A model generated the notes under the pieces. It ran no database searches. It was not told the DNA's origin and saw nothing but the letters and a program-made list of their open reading frames with translations. Shown here piece by piece: positions 16,863 through 24,781 of a stretch of 64,000 nt of DNA (its first letter is position 1; the number at the start of each line of letters is the position of its first letter). The position numbers and the translations under genes are program-made. The stretch comes from Arthrobacter sp. QXT-31 (GTDB taxonomy: Bacteria; Actinomycetota; Actinomycetes; Actinomycetales; Micrococcaceae): the NCBI RefSeq assembly GCF_001969265.1, contig NZ_CP019304.1, positions 1,302,001-1,366,000 on the forward strand, given 5' to 3'.

Positions 16863-17644
16863 CCGCCGGACGCCGCCCGGGCCCGGGCGGCGAAGGCCTT
16901 GCGCACCTGCCGTTCCTTCCGGACGCGCTGGGCGACAACAAGGCCGGCGGCGGAGAGCCCCATAGTGATCGGATAGGCCATCAGCCGCTCCAGAGTTCCG
17001 GGCTCGGGGACGTCCAGGCCAGCGACGGCGGCCGTGACCAGCGCAGCCGTGGACACGCCGCCGGCGGCCAGGACAAACCAGCCAAGCGGCGACTGGCGGA
17101 GCCACAGCGTGCCGAGCAGCAGCAGCGCCAGGGAGCCGGCGATGAAGTACATCACGGCGCCGGCGTAGTGCCAGGCCGATTCCAGGTCCTCCGGGACCAG
17201 CCCCACAATGATCGTGCCGGTGCCGGCGGTCCCGGTCAGGATGCGCACCGCCACTGCCGTGTACCAGGGCACTTCGCCGGTATGGCTCGCCGCCACCCGC
17301 ACACCGGCCCGGGCGGCCACCCGCAGCAGCGCCGAGCTCAGCAGCAGCGCACCCAGCAGCATTCCCAGGCCCTGCACAACGAAGGAGGTGTTCATCAGCA
17401 CGTGCAGCGGCGAACAGATGCTGCGGCCGTCGTAGATTCCGCAGGTGACGGCTCCCAGATCGCTGATCAGCCCGGTCCGCCGGCTGTAGGGGGCCGGTCC
17501 GGCCCAGGCGCCGATGACCGCGGCCTCCGCCACGAGATACTGCACGACACTGAGCACCGCCCACGCCCCGATGTACTGCCGCGTGGAGGCGGTGTCTGGC
17601 AGGAACGTTGCCCTAAAGGCGGGAACTTGAGCTGCGGCGGCCAT
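16859..17644 (-). CDS. DUF998-like membrane protein
   Basis: A 261-residue protein with about six to seven TM helices. The segment YSRRTGLISDLG followed by CSPLHVLMNTSFVVQG matches the DUF998 pattern as I recall it; function is unknown. The ATG at 17644 is preceded by TACGCT at 6 nt, compatible with a leaderless transcript; a longer frame would run through the tRNA gene on the other strand. It converges with the membrane-protein gene at 16218. Confidence 0.8.
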   Translation of the reverse strand: MAAAAQVPAFRATFLPDTASTRQYIGAWAVLSVVQYLVAEAAVIGAWAGPAPYSRRTGLISDLGAVTCGIYDGRSICSPLHVLMNTSFVVQGLGMLLGALLLSSALLRVAARAGVRVAASHTGEVPWYTAVAVRILTGTAGTGTIIVGLVPEDLESAWHYAGAVMYFIAGSLALLLLGTLWLRQSPLGWFVLAAGGVSTAALVTAAVAGLDVPEPGTLERLMAYPITMGLSAAGLVVAQRVRKERQVRKAFAARARAASGG

Positions 17645-17731
17645 GGCAAGAGCGTAGTACGCGCCGTCACCTTGTATGCTTATAGGCGTGCGCGAAGGGG
17701 CCGGTCCACCAACCGGCCGCGGCGGGCGCCC

Positions 17732-17804
17732 GCCCTCGTAGCTCAGTGGATAGAGCACGGCTCTCCTAAAGCCGGTGTCGTTGGTTCGATTCCAATCGAG
17801 GGCA
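17732..17804 (+). tRNA. tRNA-Arg, anticodon CCU
   Basis: A complete 73-nt cloverleaf without encoded CCA. The acceptor arms GCCCTCG (17732-17738) and CGAGGGC (17797-17803) pair, the D arm contains AGCTCAGTGGATAGAGC, and the anticodon stem CGGCT/AGCCG encloses the loop CTCCTAA giving anticodon CCT (reads AGG). The T arm GTTGGTTCGATTCCAAT is normal. TATGCT/TATAGG boxes lie about 40 nt upstream. Confidence 0.97.
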
Positions 17805-17805
17805 C

Positions 17806-18360
17806 TTGAATCTGCAGCACCCGTCCGGGCTCCGCGACTATCTGCTGGGCGCACCACAGGCGGACCCATCATCCTCCGGCCCTCCCCGGGCAGGGCGGTG
17901 GTCCGTGGAGCGGACCATGCTGGACCGGGCCGCGGGCACCCGCGGCACCTTTACCGGCGTCGTAATTTTTTCCCCCGACGGCGACGGCGGGCTCCGCTTC
18001 CATGAGGAAGGGACAGTGGTCTGGCCTACTGTGAACTGGCCTGCCGGGGACAATGACACCTTCACCGGCCCGGCCACCCGCGACTACCTGCTCCGGCCCG
18101 CCGACACGCCCGACGCCATGGACATGCTGTTCCCCGACGGCCGGCCGTTCCACCGGATGAGTTTCTCGCCGGAGGCGAGCCAGGACCGGCACTGGTGCGA
18201 TCCGGATACCTACCGGGTCACGTACGTGCGCCGCGGCGACAACGAATTCAGCTACGTGTGGGATGTCACCGGCCCGCGCAAGGACCTGCTGCTGGAGTCC
18301 GTGCTGTGCCGGCTTCCGGCCGCCACAGCACAACCTGACGGGCTAGGCTCAAACCCGTGA
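17806..18360 (+). CDS. DUF6314 family protein
   Basis: A 184-residue soluble protein with a lipocalin-like pattern (DYLLG, then WSVERTMLDRAAGTRGTFTG, DGRPFHRMSF, HWCDPDTYRVTY and a final YVWDVTGPRKD strand), matching DUF6314 as I recall it; no enzymatic role is known. The only early start is TTG at 17806, one base after the tRNA 3' end, so gene and tRNA probably share one transcript and the start is uncertain. Its stop overlaps the NUDIX start (GTGA), so those two are coupled. Confidence 0.8.
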   Translation: MNLQHPSGLRDYLLGAPQADPSSSGPPRAGRWSVERTMLDRAAGTRGTFTGVVIFSPDGDGGLRFHEEGTVVWPTVNWPAGDNDTFTGPATRDYLLRPADTPDAMDMLFPDGRPFHRMSFSPEASQDRHWCDPDTYRVTYVRRGDNEFSYVWDVTGPRKDLLLESVLCRLPAATAQPDGLGSNP

Positions 18361-18761
18361 ATCCGCGCATCATCGTTTCCGCCGTGTGTGTCTACGACGC
18401 CGCGGGCCGGCTCCTGACAGTCCGCAAGCGCGGGACCGACAAGTTCATGCATCCCGGCGGCAAGCCCGAGCCCGGGGAGACCGCGGTGCAGGCCGCCGCG
18501 CGGGAGCTGCAGGAGGAAGTCGGCATCATCGTCGACCCCCGCGAACTGACGCTCATGGGCGTGTGGCTGGCCGACGCCGCCAACGAGGCGGCCACAGAAA
18601 TCGAGGCGACCGTCTTCACGGCCCCAGGCACCTGGGTGGCCCACCCGTCCGCCGAGATCGCCGAGATCCGGTGGCTGGACCTCGCGGCGGAGTGGCCCGG
18701 CGACCTGGCGCCGCTGCTCACGGACCATATCCTGCCGGCGCTGGCGGAATCCGGCCGCTGA
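18357..18761 (+). CDS. NUDIX hydrolase
   Basis: A 134-residue NUDIX-fold pyrophosphohydrolase. The full box G-x5-E-x7-RE-U-x-EE-x-G-U is at residues 35-57 (GGKPEPGETA...RELQEEVGI). The overall form, with MHPGGKPEPGE, suits house-cleaning nucleotide hydrolases of the MutT type, but the substrate cannot be read from sequence. The GTG start overlaps the stop of the DUF6314 gene by 4 nt, which predicts translational coupling. Confidence 0.92.
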   Translation: MNPRIIVSAVCVYDAAGRLLTVRKRGTDKFMHPGGKPEPGETAVQAAARELQEEVGIIVDPRELTLMGVWLADAANEAATEIEATVFTAPGTWVAHPSAEIAEIRWLDLAAEWPGDLAPLLTDHILPALAESGR

Positions 18762-18771
18762 ACGGCGAGGC

Positions 18772-20685
18772 TCAGTACTCCGGGACCGCCTCCTCCGCGA
18801 CGGCCGTGGCCTCGGCGAACTGTGTGCGGTACAGCTCCGCGTAGCGGCCGTCTGCTGCCAGCAGCTCCGTGTGGGTGCCGCGTTCGACGATGCGGCCGTC
18901 CTCCACCACCAGGATGGCGTCGGCGGCACGGATCGTCGAGAGCCGGTGCGCAATGACGACGGCGGTGCGCCCTTCCAGCGCAGCGCCCAGCGCCGCCTGC
19001 ACGGCGGCCTCGTTCGTGGAGTCCAGCGCGGCGGTGGCCTCGTCGAGGATCACCACGCGGGGCTGGGCGATCAGCAGCCGGGCTATGGTGAGCCGCTGCC
19101 GTTCACCGCCGGAGAGCCGGTAGCCGCGCTCCCCCACCACGGTTTCGAGGCCGTCGGGGAGGGAACGGACCATGGTTTCAAGCCGGGCCTGGCGCAGCAC
19201 CGCCCACATGTCCTCCGCGGTGGCCTCCGGGCGGGCCAGCCGAAGGTTGGAGGCGATGGTTTCGTGGAACAGGTGCCCGTCCTGGGTGACCATGCCGAGG
19301 GTGGCGCGGATGGAGCCGAACGTCAGGTCCCGCACGTCCAGGCCGCTGGCGGGCCCGAAGCCGCCGAGGCGCACGGCGCCGGAATCGACGTCGTACAGCC
19401 GGGTCAGCAGCTGGGCGATGGTGGACTTGCCGGCCCCGGAGGATCCCACGATGGCGACGGTCTGTCCGGGTTCCACCCGGAAGCTGATGCCGTGCAGCAC
19501 CTCCTCGCCGCCGCGGGTGTCCAAGGTGGCGACCTCCTCCAGCGAGGCCAGCGAGACCTTGTCCGCGGAGGGGTAGGAGAAGCGCACGTCGTCGAACTCC
19601 ACGGCCACGGGCCCGGGCGGGACTTCCAGCGCACCGGGCTTCTCCCTGATCAGCGGCTCGAGGTCCAGGATTTCGAAGACGCGCTCAAAGCTGACCAGGG
19701 CGCTCATGATCTCCACCCGGGCGTTGGACAGCGCGGTGAGCGGAGCGTAGAGGCGGGTCAGCAGCAGTGCCAGCACCACGACGTCGCCCGGGGCGAGCTG
19801 CCCGCCGATGGCCAGCCAGCCGCCCAGTCCATAGACCAGAGCGAGGGCCAGCGCGGAGACGAGCGTCAGCGCCGTCACGAAGGTGAACTGCAGCATGGCG
19901 GTCCGCACGCCGATGTCGCGGACGCGGCCGGCGCGGAGGGCGAACTCGCGGGACTCGTCGTCGGGCCGGCCGAAGAGCTTCACCAGGGTGGCGCCGGGGG
20001 CGGAGAAGCGCTCGGTCATCTGGGTGCCCATGGCGGCGTTGTGCTCGGCCGCCTCGCGCCGCAGGTCGGCCAGCCGGGAGCCCATCCGCCGGGCCGGGAT
20101 CAGGAAGATCGGCAGCAGGACCATGGCCAGCACGGTGACCAGCCAGGAGGTGTTCAGCATGACCACCAGGGTGAGGATGAGGGCGACGGCATTGCTCACC
20201 ACGCCGGACAAGGTTCCGGCAAAGGCAGACTGGGCACCGATCACGTCGTTGTTCAGGCGGCTGACCAGGGCCCCGGTACGGGTCCGCGTGAAGAACGCGA
20301 TGGGCATTCTCTGCACGTGGTCAAACACCTTGGTGCGCAGGTCCACGATGACGCCCTCGCCGATGGTGGAGGACAGCCAGCGGCTCACCATGCCAAGGCC
20401 TGCCTCGGCCACCGCGACGCCGGCGATGAGGGCCGCCAGCCGGATCACCTCACCGGCATCGGCACGGGCCACGATCGTGTTGACCACCTGCCCGGCCAGC
20501 ACCGGCGTGGCCACGGCAAGCAGAGCCATGGCGATGGAAACGGCCACGAAGGCCACCAGCCTGCCGCGGTGCGGCCGGGCGAAGCCCAGGACCCGTTTGA
20601 GGGTCTCTTTCGAAAACGGCTTTGAGCCGCTCTTGGCCCGGGTGATCTGATGCAGCGAGCGCCAGGCGACGCCATCCATGCTCAT
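18772..20685 (-). CDS. ABC transporter, fused permease and ATPase (exporter type)
   Basis: A 637-residue half-transporter: an N-terminal six-TM exporter domain (residues about 35-330) and a C-terminal nucleotide-binding domain with Walker A GSSGAGKST, signature LSGGERQR, Walker B VVILDEATAALD and the H-loop IAHRLSTIR. A single gene is present, so a homodimer is likely. The transported compound is unknown; lipids, peptides and drugs are all handled by this class. Its ATG overlaps the ABC-F stop (ATGA), so ATPase factor and exporter are made from one mRNA, suggesting a shared stress or antibiotic role. Confidence 0.93.
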   Translation of the reverse strand: MSMDGVAWRSLHQITRAKSGSKPFSKETLKRVLGFARPHRGRLVAFVAVSIAMALLAVATPVLAGQVVNTIVARADAGEVIRLAALIAGVAVAEAGLGMVSRWLSSTIGEGVIVDLRTKVFDHVQRMPIAFFTRTRTGALVSRLNNDVIGAQSAFAGTLSGVVSNAVALILTLVVMLNTSWLVTVLAMVLLPIFLIPARRMGSRLADLRREAAEHNAAMGTQMTERFSAPGATLVKLFGRPDDESREFALRAGRVRDIGVRTAMLQFTFVTALTLVSALALALVYGLGGWLAIGGQLAPGDVVVLALLLTRLYAPLTALSNARVEIMSALVSFERVFEILDLEPLIREKPGALEVPPGPVAVEFDDVRFSYPSADKVSLASLEEVATLDTRGGEEVLHGISFRVEPGQTVAIVGSSGAGKSTIAQLLTRLYDVDSGAVRLGGFGPASGLDVRDLTFGSIRATLGMVTQDGHLFHETIASNLRLARPEATAEDMWAVLRQARLETMVRSLPDGLETVVGERGYRLSGGERQRLTIARLLIAQPRVVILDEATAALDSTNEAAVQAALGAALEGRTAVVIAHRLSTIRAADAILVVEDGRIVERGTHTELLAADGRYAELYRTQFAEATAVAEEAVPEY

Positions 20686-22349
20686 TGGTTCTGCTCCATC
20701 TTGCCTGCCACCAGTTCGGTGACGACGCCGTTGTCCACGTTCCAGCGCACATCCAGCCGGACGTTTTCCAGCAGCCGCCGGTCGTGGGTGACCAGCAGCA
20801 GGGCGCCGTCGTAGCTTTCCAGTGCCTCTTCAAGCTGCTCGATTGCCGGGAGGTCCAGGTGGTTGGTGGGTTCGTCCAGGACCAGCAGGTTCACGCCCCG
20901 GGCCTGCAGCAGGGCCAGGGCCGCGCGGGTCCGCTCCCCCGGCGAGAGCGAGTCCACGGTGCGCGGGGTGTGGTCGGCCTTGAGGCCGAACTTCGCCAGC
21001 AGGGTCCGGACCTCGGCGGAGGTGTGGTCGGTCAGGACGGATTCGACGGCGTCGGCCAGTTTCAGGTGTCCGGCCAGCAGTCCGCGGGCCTGGTCAATCT
21101 CGCCGACGGCCACGGACACGCCGCGGGAAGCGTCGCCGGAGTCCGGTTCCTGGGTTCCCAGAAGCAGCCGGAGCAGCGTGGACTTTCCGGCGCCGTTGGG
21201 TCCGGTGATGCCGATCCGTTCACCGGCGTTGAGCTGCAGGTTCAGCGGCCCCAGGGTGAAGCTGCCCCGCCGGACCACGGCGTCGCGCAGCGTTGCCACC
21301 ACTGAACTGGAGCGGGGCGCCTGCCCGATGCTGAACTGCAGCTGCCATTCCTTGCGCGGTTCCTCCACCACGTCCAGGCGGGCGATGCGCGATTCCATCT
21401 GCCGGACCTTCTGCGCCTGCTTCTCGGATGACTCGGTGCTCGCGGCACGGCGGATCTTGTCGTTGTCAGGGCTTTTCCGCATCGCGTTCCGGACGCCCTG
21501 CGAGCTCCATTCGCGCTGGGTGCGCGCCCGGGACATCAGGTCCGCCTTCGTGGCGGCGAATTCCTCGTACCGTTCACGGGCGTGCCGGCGCGCGACGGCG
21601 CGTTCCTCCAGGAAGGACTCGTAGCCGCCGTCGTACACCGCCACAGAGTTCTGGGCGAGGTCGAGTTCCACGATGGAGGTCACACAGCGGGCGAGGAACT
21701 CGCGGTCATGGGAGACCAGCACCACGCCGCCGCGAAGCCCCTGCACGAAGGCTTCCAGTTTGGCCAGGCCGTCAAGGTCAAGGTCATTGGTGGGCTCGTC
21801 CAGGAGCACGACGTCGAAGCGGCTCAGCAGCAGGGCGGCGAGCGCCACGCGTGCGGCCTGCCCGCCGGACAGCCTGGTCATTTCGGCGTCGGGGCCGACC
21901 TCCAGGCCCAGGTCTGCGAGGACGGGCGCAATGCGTTCGTCCAGGTCCGCGGCGCCGGAGGCCATCCAGCGGTCAAAGGCCGTCGAATAGGCGTCGTCGG
22001 CGCCGGGCGCCCCCGAGCCCAGGGCCTCGGCCGCGGCTTCCATCTCCGCGGTGGCCTTCGCGCAGCCGGTGCGCCGGGCGATGTAGGCGGCGACTGTTTC
22101 GCCGGGGATCCGTTCGTGTTCCTGGGGCAGCCAGCCCACGAACGCGTCCGACGGGGCGAGGCTGACTGTGCCCTCCTGCGCCTGCTCCACCCCGGCGAGG
22201 AGCCGCAGCAGCGTGGACTTGCCTGCACCGTTGGCGCCGACCACGCCAACAACATCCCCGGGGGCTACCGTAAAGGACAGCCCGGAGAAGAGGGTGCGGT
22301 GATCGTGACCGCCCGAAAGGTCCTTCGCAACAAGGGTTGCAGTCATCAA
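20682..22349 (-). CDS. ABC-F family ATPase (ribosome-associated)
   Basis: A 555-residue protein of two ABC domains with no membrane segments. Walker A motifs GANGAGKST and GPNGAGKST, signatures LSGGQAARV and LSPGERTRA, and Walker B motifs LLDEPTNDLD and LVLDEPTNHLD are all intact. The charged linker between the domains (about residues 250-320, SRARTQREWSSQGVRNAMRKSP) is the P-site tRNA interaction motif region typical of ABC-F translation factors. Such proteins relieve stalled or antibiotic-blocked ribosomes. It is first in an operon with the ABC exporter and has a 100-nt leader with a strong hairpin. Confidence 0.92.
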   Translation of the reverse strand: MMTATLVAKDLSGGHDHRTLFSGLSFTVAPGDVVGVVGANGAGKSTLLRLLAGVEQAQEGTVSLAPSDAFVGWLPQEHERIPGETVAAYIARRTGCAKATAEMEAAAEALGSGAPGADDAYSTAFDRWMASGAADLDERIAPVLADLGLEVGPDAEMTRLSGGQAARVALAALLLSRFDVVLLDEPTNDLDLDGLAKLEAFVQGLRGGVVLVSHDREFLARCVTSIVELDLAQNSVAVYDGGYESFLEERAVARRHARERYEEFAATKADLMSRARTQREWSSQGVRNAMRKSPDNDKIRRAASTESSEKQAQKVRQMESRIARLDVVEEPRKEWQLQFSIGQAPRSSSVVATLRDAVVRRGSFTLGPLNLQLNAGERIGITGPNGAGKSTLLRLLLGTQEPDSGDASRGVSVAVGEIDQARGLLAGHLKLADAVESVLTDHTSAEVRTLLAKFGLKADHTPRTVDSLSPGERTRAALALLQARGVNLLVLDEPTNHLDLPAIEQLEEALESYDGALLLVTHDRRLLENVRLDVRWNVDNGVVTELVAGKMEQNQ

Positions 22350-22402
22350 TCCATCCTCTCACCGCTGCCCGTCTTCGCCTGAAAATCCGGGCGGGCATGA
22401 AA

Positions 22403-22483
22403 GAACCCGCTGGTCCGGACTTGGGGGGTGTACGGACCAGCGGGTTCGACCAACTAGCATAGTTGAAGCGGCGGGCTATGCAA
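22403..22483 (-). promoter_or_regulatory. ABC-F promoter and leader hairpin (possible attenuator)
   Basis: On the minus strand TTGCAT (22483-22478), a 16-nt spacer and TATGCT (22461-22456) form a convincing promoter. The predicted transcript begins near 22449 and enters at once a perfect 15-bp stem, GAACCCGCTGGTCCG (22403-22417) with its complement (22433-22447), closed by a 15-nt loop and followed by TTTC. Such a stem in an ABC-F leader would suit attenuation. The gap from the hairpin to the start codon is 53 nt and has no closed small ORF; an ATG at 22398 opens a frame that overlaps the gene. Confidence 0.65.
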
Positions 22484-22544
22484 AATCGAGGCTGGCGGCC
22501 GCCCCTTTGTACCGTCAGCCTGTACCGTCAGCAGAGAGCGTTCC

Positions 22545-23282
22545 ATGCCCCTACCCGCCAAGGCCTTCCAGCGCTGGCTGCATGAGGTGGCGCCGGACAC
22601 CAGCATTGCTGATGTGGCCAGGGCGTCGGGGGTCAAGCGCACCACCCTTGCCCAGCAGCTGGTCCGCGGCAAGGTGGCCGAAACGACCGTGGTGGGCATC
22701 AGCCGGGCGTTCCACATCAACCCGGTGGCGGCGCTCGGCTCCTTCGACACCTACCGGGATCTGGGGAAGCCGCCGGTTCCGCCCACGCCGCAGGAACTGG
22801 TCAGCCAGATCGCAACCGCGGACCTGCTGCACGCCATCATTGCCCGCAGCGAGCAGGACGGGGATAGCGCGACAGCCGCAGGGCCGCCTGCGCTCAGCCC
22901 GCCGCCGCACGCCACCTCCGTGAAGAACTGGGTGGACGCCATCGACGACGGCGAACTCCGCCACCGCGTCTCCGCCGCCACCGGCGTCGCTCCCCAAAAC
23001 TACTCCGCCCAGCTGACCGCCAACCGGCTCGCCCCCGAACTGGCCGTCGCCACCTCCCGGGCTGCCGGCGTCGGACCCGCCAGCGGACTGGTAGCCACCG
23101 GGCTCGTCACCGAAGCCGAAGCCGGCTGGCCACCCGGCGCCCGGCAGGCAGCCCTGGACCGGCTGACCGACGGCGAGCTCACCGCCCTGGCCGGCGACCG
23201 CCTCCAAGCACTGGGCAAATCCCTGCGCCGGCAGGAACACGACCAACGACAAACCGAACAGATCTGGAAGAACCTCGGATGA
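22545..23282 (+). CDS. HTH DNA-binding protein of a duplicated HTH/7-TM module (copy 1)
   Basis: A 245-residue protein with an N-terminal XRE-like helix-turn-helix (residues about 18-60: TSIADVARASGVKRTTLAQQ then VVGISRAFHINPVAAL), a linker, and a C-terminal domain (about 115-245) rich in Ala with VKNWVDAIDDGELRHRVSAATG. I do not recognise the C-terminal domain. Its last 4 nt overlap the start of the 7-TM gene (ATGA). It is paralogous to the gene at 24050: about 75% identical in the HTH half, but with only five mismatches over some 356 bp in the C-terminal half. A role as regulator controlled by its membrane partner is an inference. Confidence 0.85.
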   Translation: MPLPAKAFQRWLHEVAPDTSIADVARASGVKRTTLAQQLVRGKVAETTVVGISRAFHINPVAALGSFDTYRDLGKPPVPPTPQELVSQIATADLLHAIIARSEQDGDSATAAGPPALSPPPHATSVKNWVDAIDDGELRHRVSAATGVAPQNYSAQLTANRLAPELAVATSRAAGVGPASGLVATGLVTEAEAGWPPGARQAALDRLTDGELTALAGDRLQALGKSLRRQEHDQRQTEQIWKNLG

Positions 23283-24013
23283 TTGAGATCCTGCAATGGA
23301 CCACCCTGATCGCGTCCGGCGCCGCAGCGCTGAGCCGGATCCCCAACCTGGTCCGCCGGAAGAACCCGTCCATCTTCTATGCGCTGGCGCTCCTGACACT
23401 GGCCATCCTGCTGAGCATCCACGGCCCCTACATGGCGATCGACGCCGCGCTTGGCGGGACCAACCTTGCCAACCTCCTGTTGCGGTTCATCATCTTCGGA
23501 GCCATCTTTTTCCTTGCCCTTCGGATTGCCGCCGGCTTTGGCGACAGCCGCGGAAGGCAGCTGATCAGGGGAAACATCGGCACGGCGGCCCTGGCATTGA
23601 TTTCTGTCGCGATGTTGGTTTGCTTTGCCCTCATGGACACATCGGGGTCGTCGGCAGGAATGGCGGAAGTGGCGGCAAAGAACCCGCGGAACGCTCTGCT
23701 CGTCGAGTACTACGGTGCCGCCGGCCGCGCCTACCCTGCCTATGTGTGCCTCGCGATCCTGCCGGGACTGCTGCGGGCCGTCAAGGGCCAGCTGCCCGCC
23801 CTGCTGCGGATAAGTGCGGCGCTCCTGGCCGTGGGTACCATCGCGATCCCCCTTTCGCTGCTGTTCCCGGCCATCCCGCCGGAGCTGGGTTTCCTGCGTT
23901 TCATCATCAACTACACGGCCATCCTTTGCTTCGTCGTCGGCCTGGCGCTCATTTGGGTGGCCGGCAGCCGGGCACGCCGGAAGCCGGGACCGGTGTCCGC
24001 CCGGCGCCGCTAG
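23279..24013 (+). CDS. Seven-TM membrane protein of the HTH/7-TM module (copy 1)
   Basis: A 244-residue, very hydrophobic protein with about seven TM helices and no soluble domain. After the first helix comes a short Arg-rich loop (LSRIPNLVRRKNPS), and the motif AIDAALGGTNLANLLLRF follows helix 2. This resembles the actinobacterial MAB_1171c-type putative transporter family that is often paired with HTH genes, from memory and with modest confidence. It is translationally coupled to the HTH gene upstream. Its paralogue at 24778 shares the layout but only about a third of residues, much less than the HTH partners share. Confidence 0.82.
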   Translation: MIEILQWTTLIASGAAALSRIPNLVRRKNPSIFYALALLTLAILLSIHGPYMAIDAALGGTNLANLLLRFIIFGAIFFLALRIAAGFGDSRGRQLIRGNIGTAALALISVAMLVCFALMDTSGSSAGMAEVAAKNPRNALLVEYYGAAGRAYPAYVCLAILPGLLRAVKGQLPALLRISAALLAVGTIAIPLSLLFPAIPPELGFLRFIINYTAILCFVVGLALIWVAGSRARRKPGPVSARRR

Positions 24014-24049
24014 TATGAGTCCAACATTTCGTTCAGCAGAGAGCGTTTC

Positions 24050-24781
24050 ATGCCCCTCCCCGCCAAAGCATTCCAGCGCTGGCTTAGTGGCGTAGCACCG
24101 GATACCAGCACTGCCGATATTTGCCGGGTCTCAGGCGTCAAGCGCACCACCCTCGCCCAGCAGATGGTGCGGGGAAAGGTTGCCGAGGCCACCGTCGTGA
24201 GCATCAGCCGGGCCTACAACATCAATCCGGTCGCCGCGCTGGCCACCTTCGATAGCTACAGCGCCCTCGCCGGTTCCCCGGTCCCTCCGACCGACAAGGA
24301 ACTGGTAAGCCAAATTGCCACGGTCGACCTCCTGCGGGCAGTCATTGCCCGGACCGCCCCCGAGGGGTTCGCCGGCGGGGCCAAGACTGCGCTCAGCCCG
24401 CCGCCGCATGCCACCTCCGTGAAGAACTGGGTGGACGCCATCGACGACGGCGAACTCCGCCACCGCGTCTCCGCCGCCACCGGCGTCGCTCCCCAAAACT
24501 ACTCCGCCCAGCTGACCGCCAACCGGCTCGCCCCCGAACTGGCCGTCGCCACCTCCCGGGCTGCCGGCGTCGGACCCGCCAGCGGACTCGTGGCCACCGG
24601 GCTCGTCACCGAAGCCGAAGCCGGCTGGCCACCCGGCGCCCGGCAGGCAGCCCTGGACCGGCTGACCGACGGCGAACTCACCGCCCTGGCCGGCGACCGC
24701 CTCCAAGCACTGGGCAAAACCCTGCGCCGGCAGGAACACGACCAGGAACAGACCGAAAGAATTTGGGAGAACCTGGTATGA
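24050..24781 (+). CDS. HTH DNA-binding protein of a duplicated HTH/7-TM module (copy 2)
   Basis: A 243-residue paralogue of the protein at 22545, with the same N-terminal HTH (TADICRVSGVKRTTLAQQ, VVSISRAYNINPVAAL) and the nearly identical C-terminal half. The 18 nt before the ATG (CAGCAGAGAGCGTTTC and flanks) are also nearly identical to those before copy 1. TAGTAT (24011-24016) overlaps the stop codon of the preceding 7-TM gene and may be a -10 box, which would give this copy its own promoter. The stop overlaps the next 7-TM gene by 4 nt. Confidence 0.85.
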   Translation: MPLPAKAFQRWLSGVAPDTSTADICRVSGVKRTTLAQQMVRGKVAEATVVSISRAYNINPVAALATFDSYSALAGSPVPPTDKELVSQIATVDLLRAVIARTAPEGFAGGAKTALSPPPHATSVKNWVDAIDDGELRHRVSAATGVAPQNYSAQLTANRLAPELAVATSRAAGVGPASGLVATGLVTEAEAGWPPGARQAALDRLTDGELTALAGDRLQALGKTLRRQEHDQEQTERIWENLV

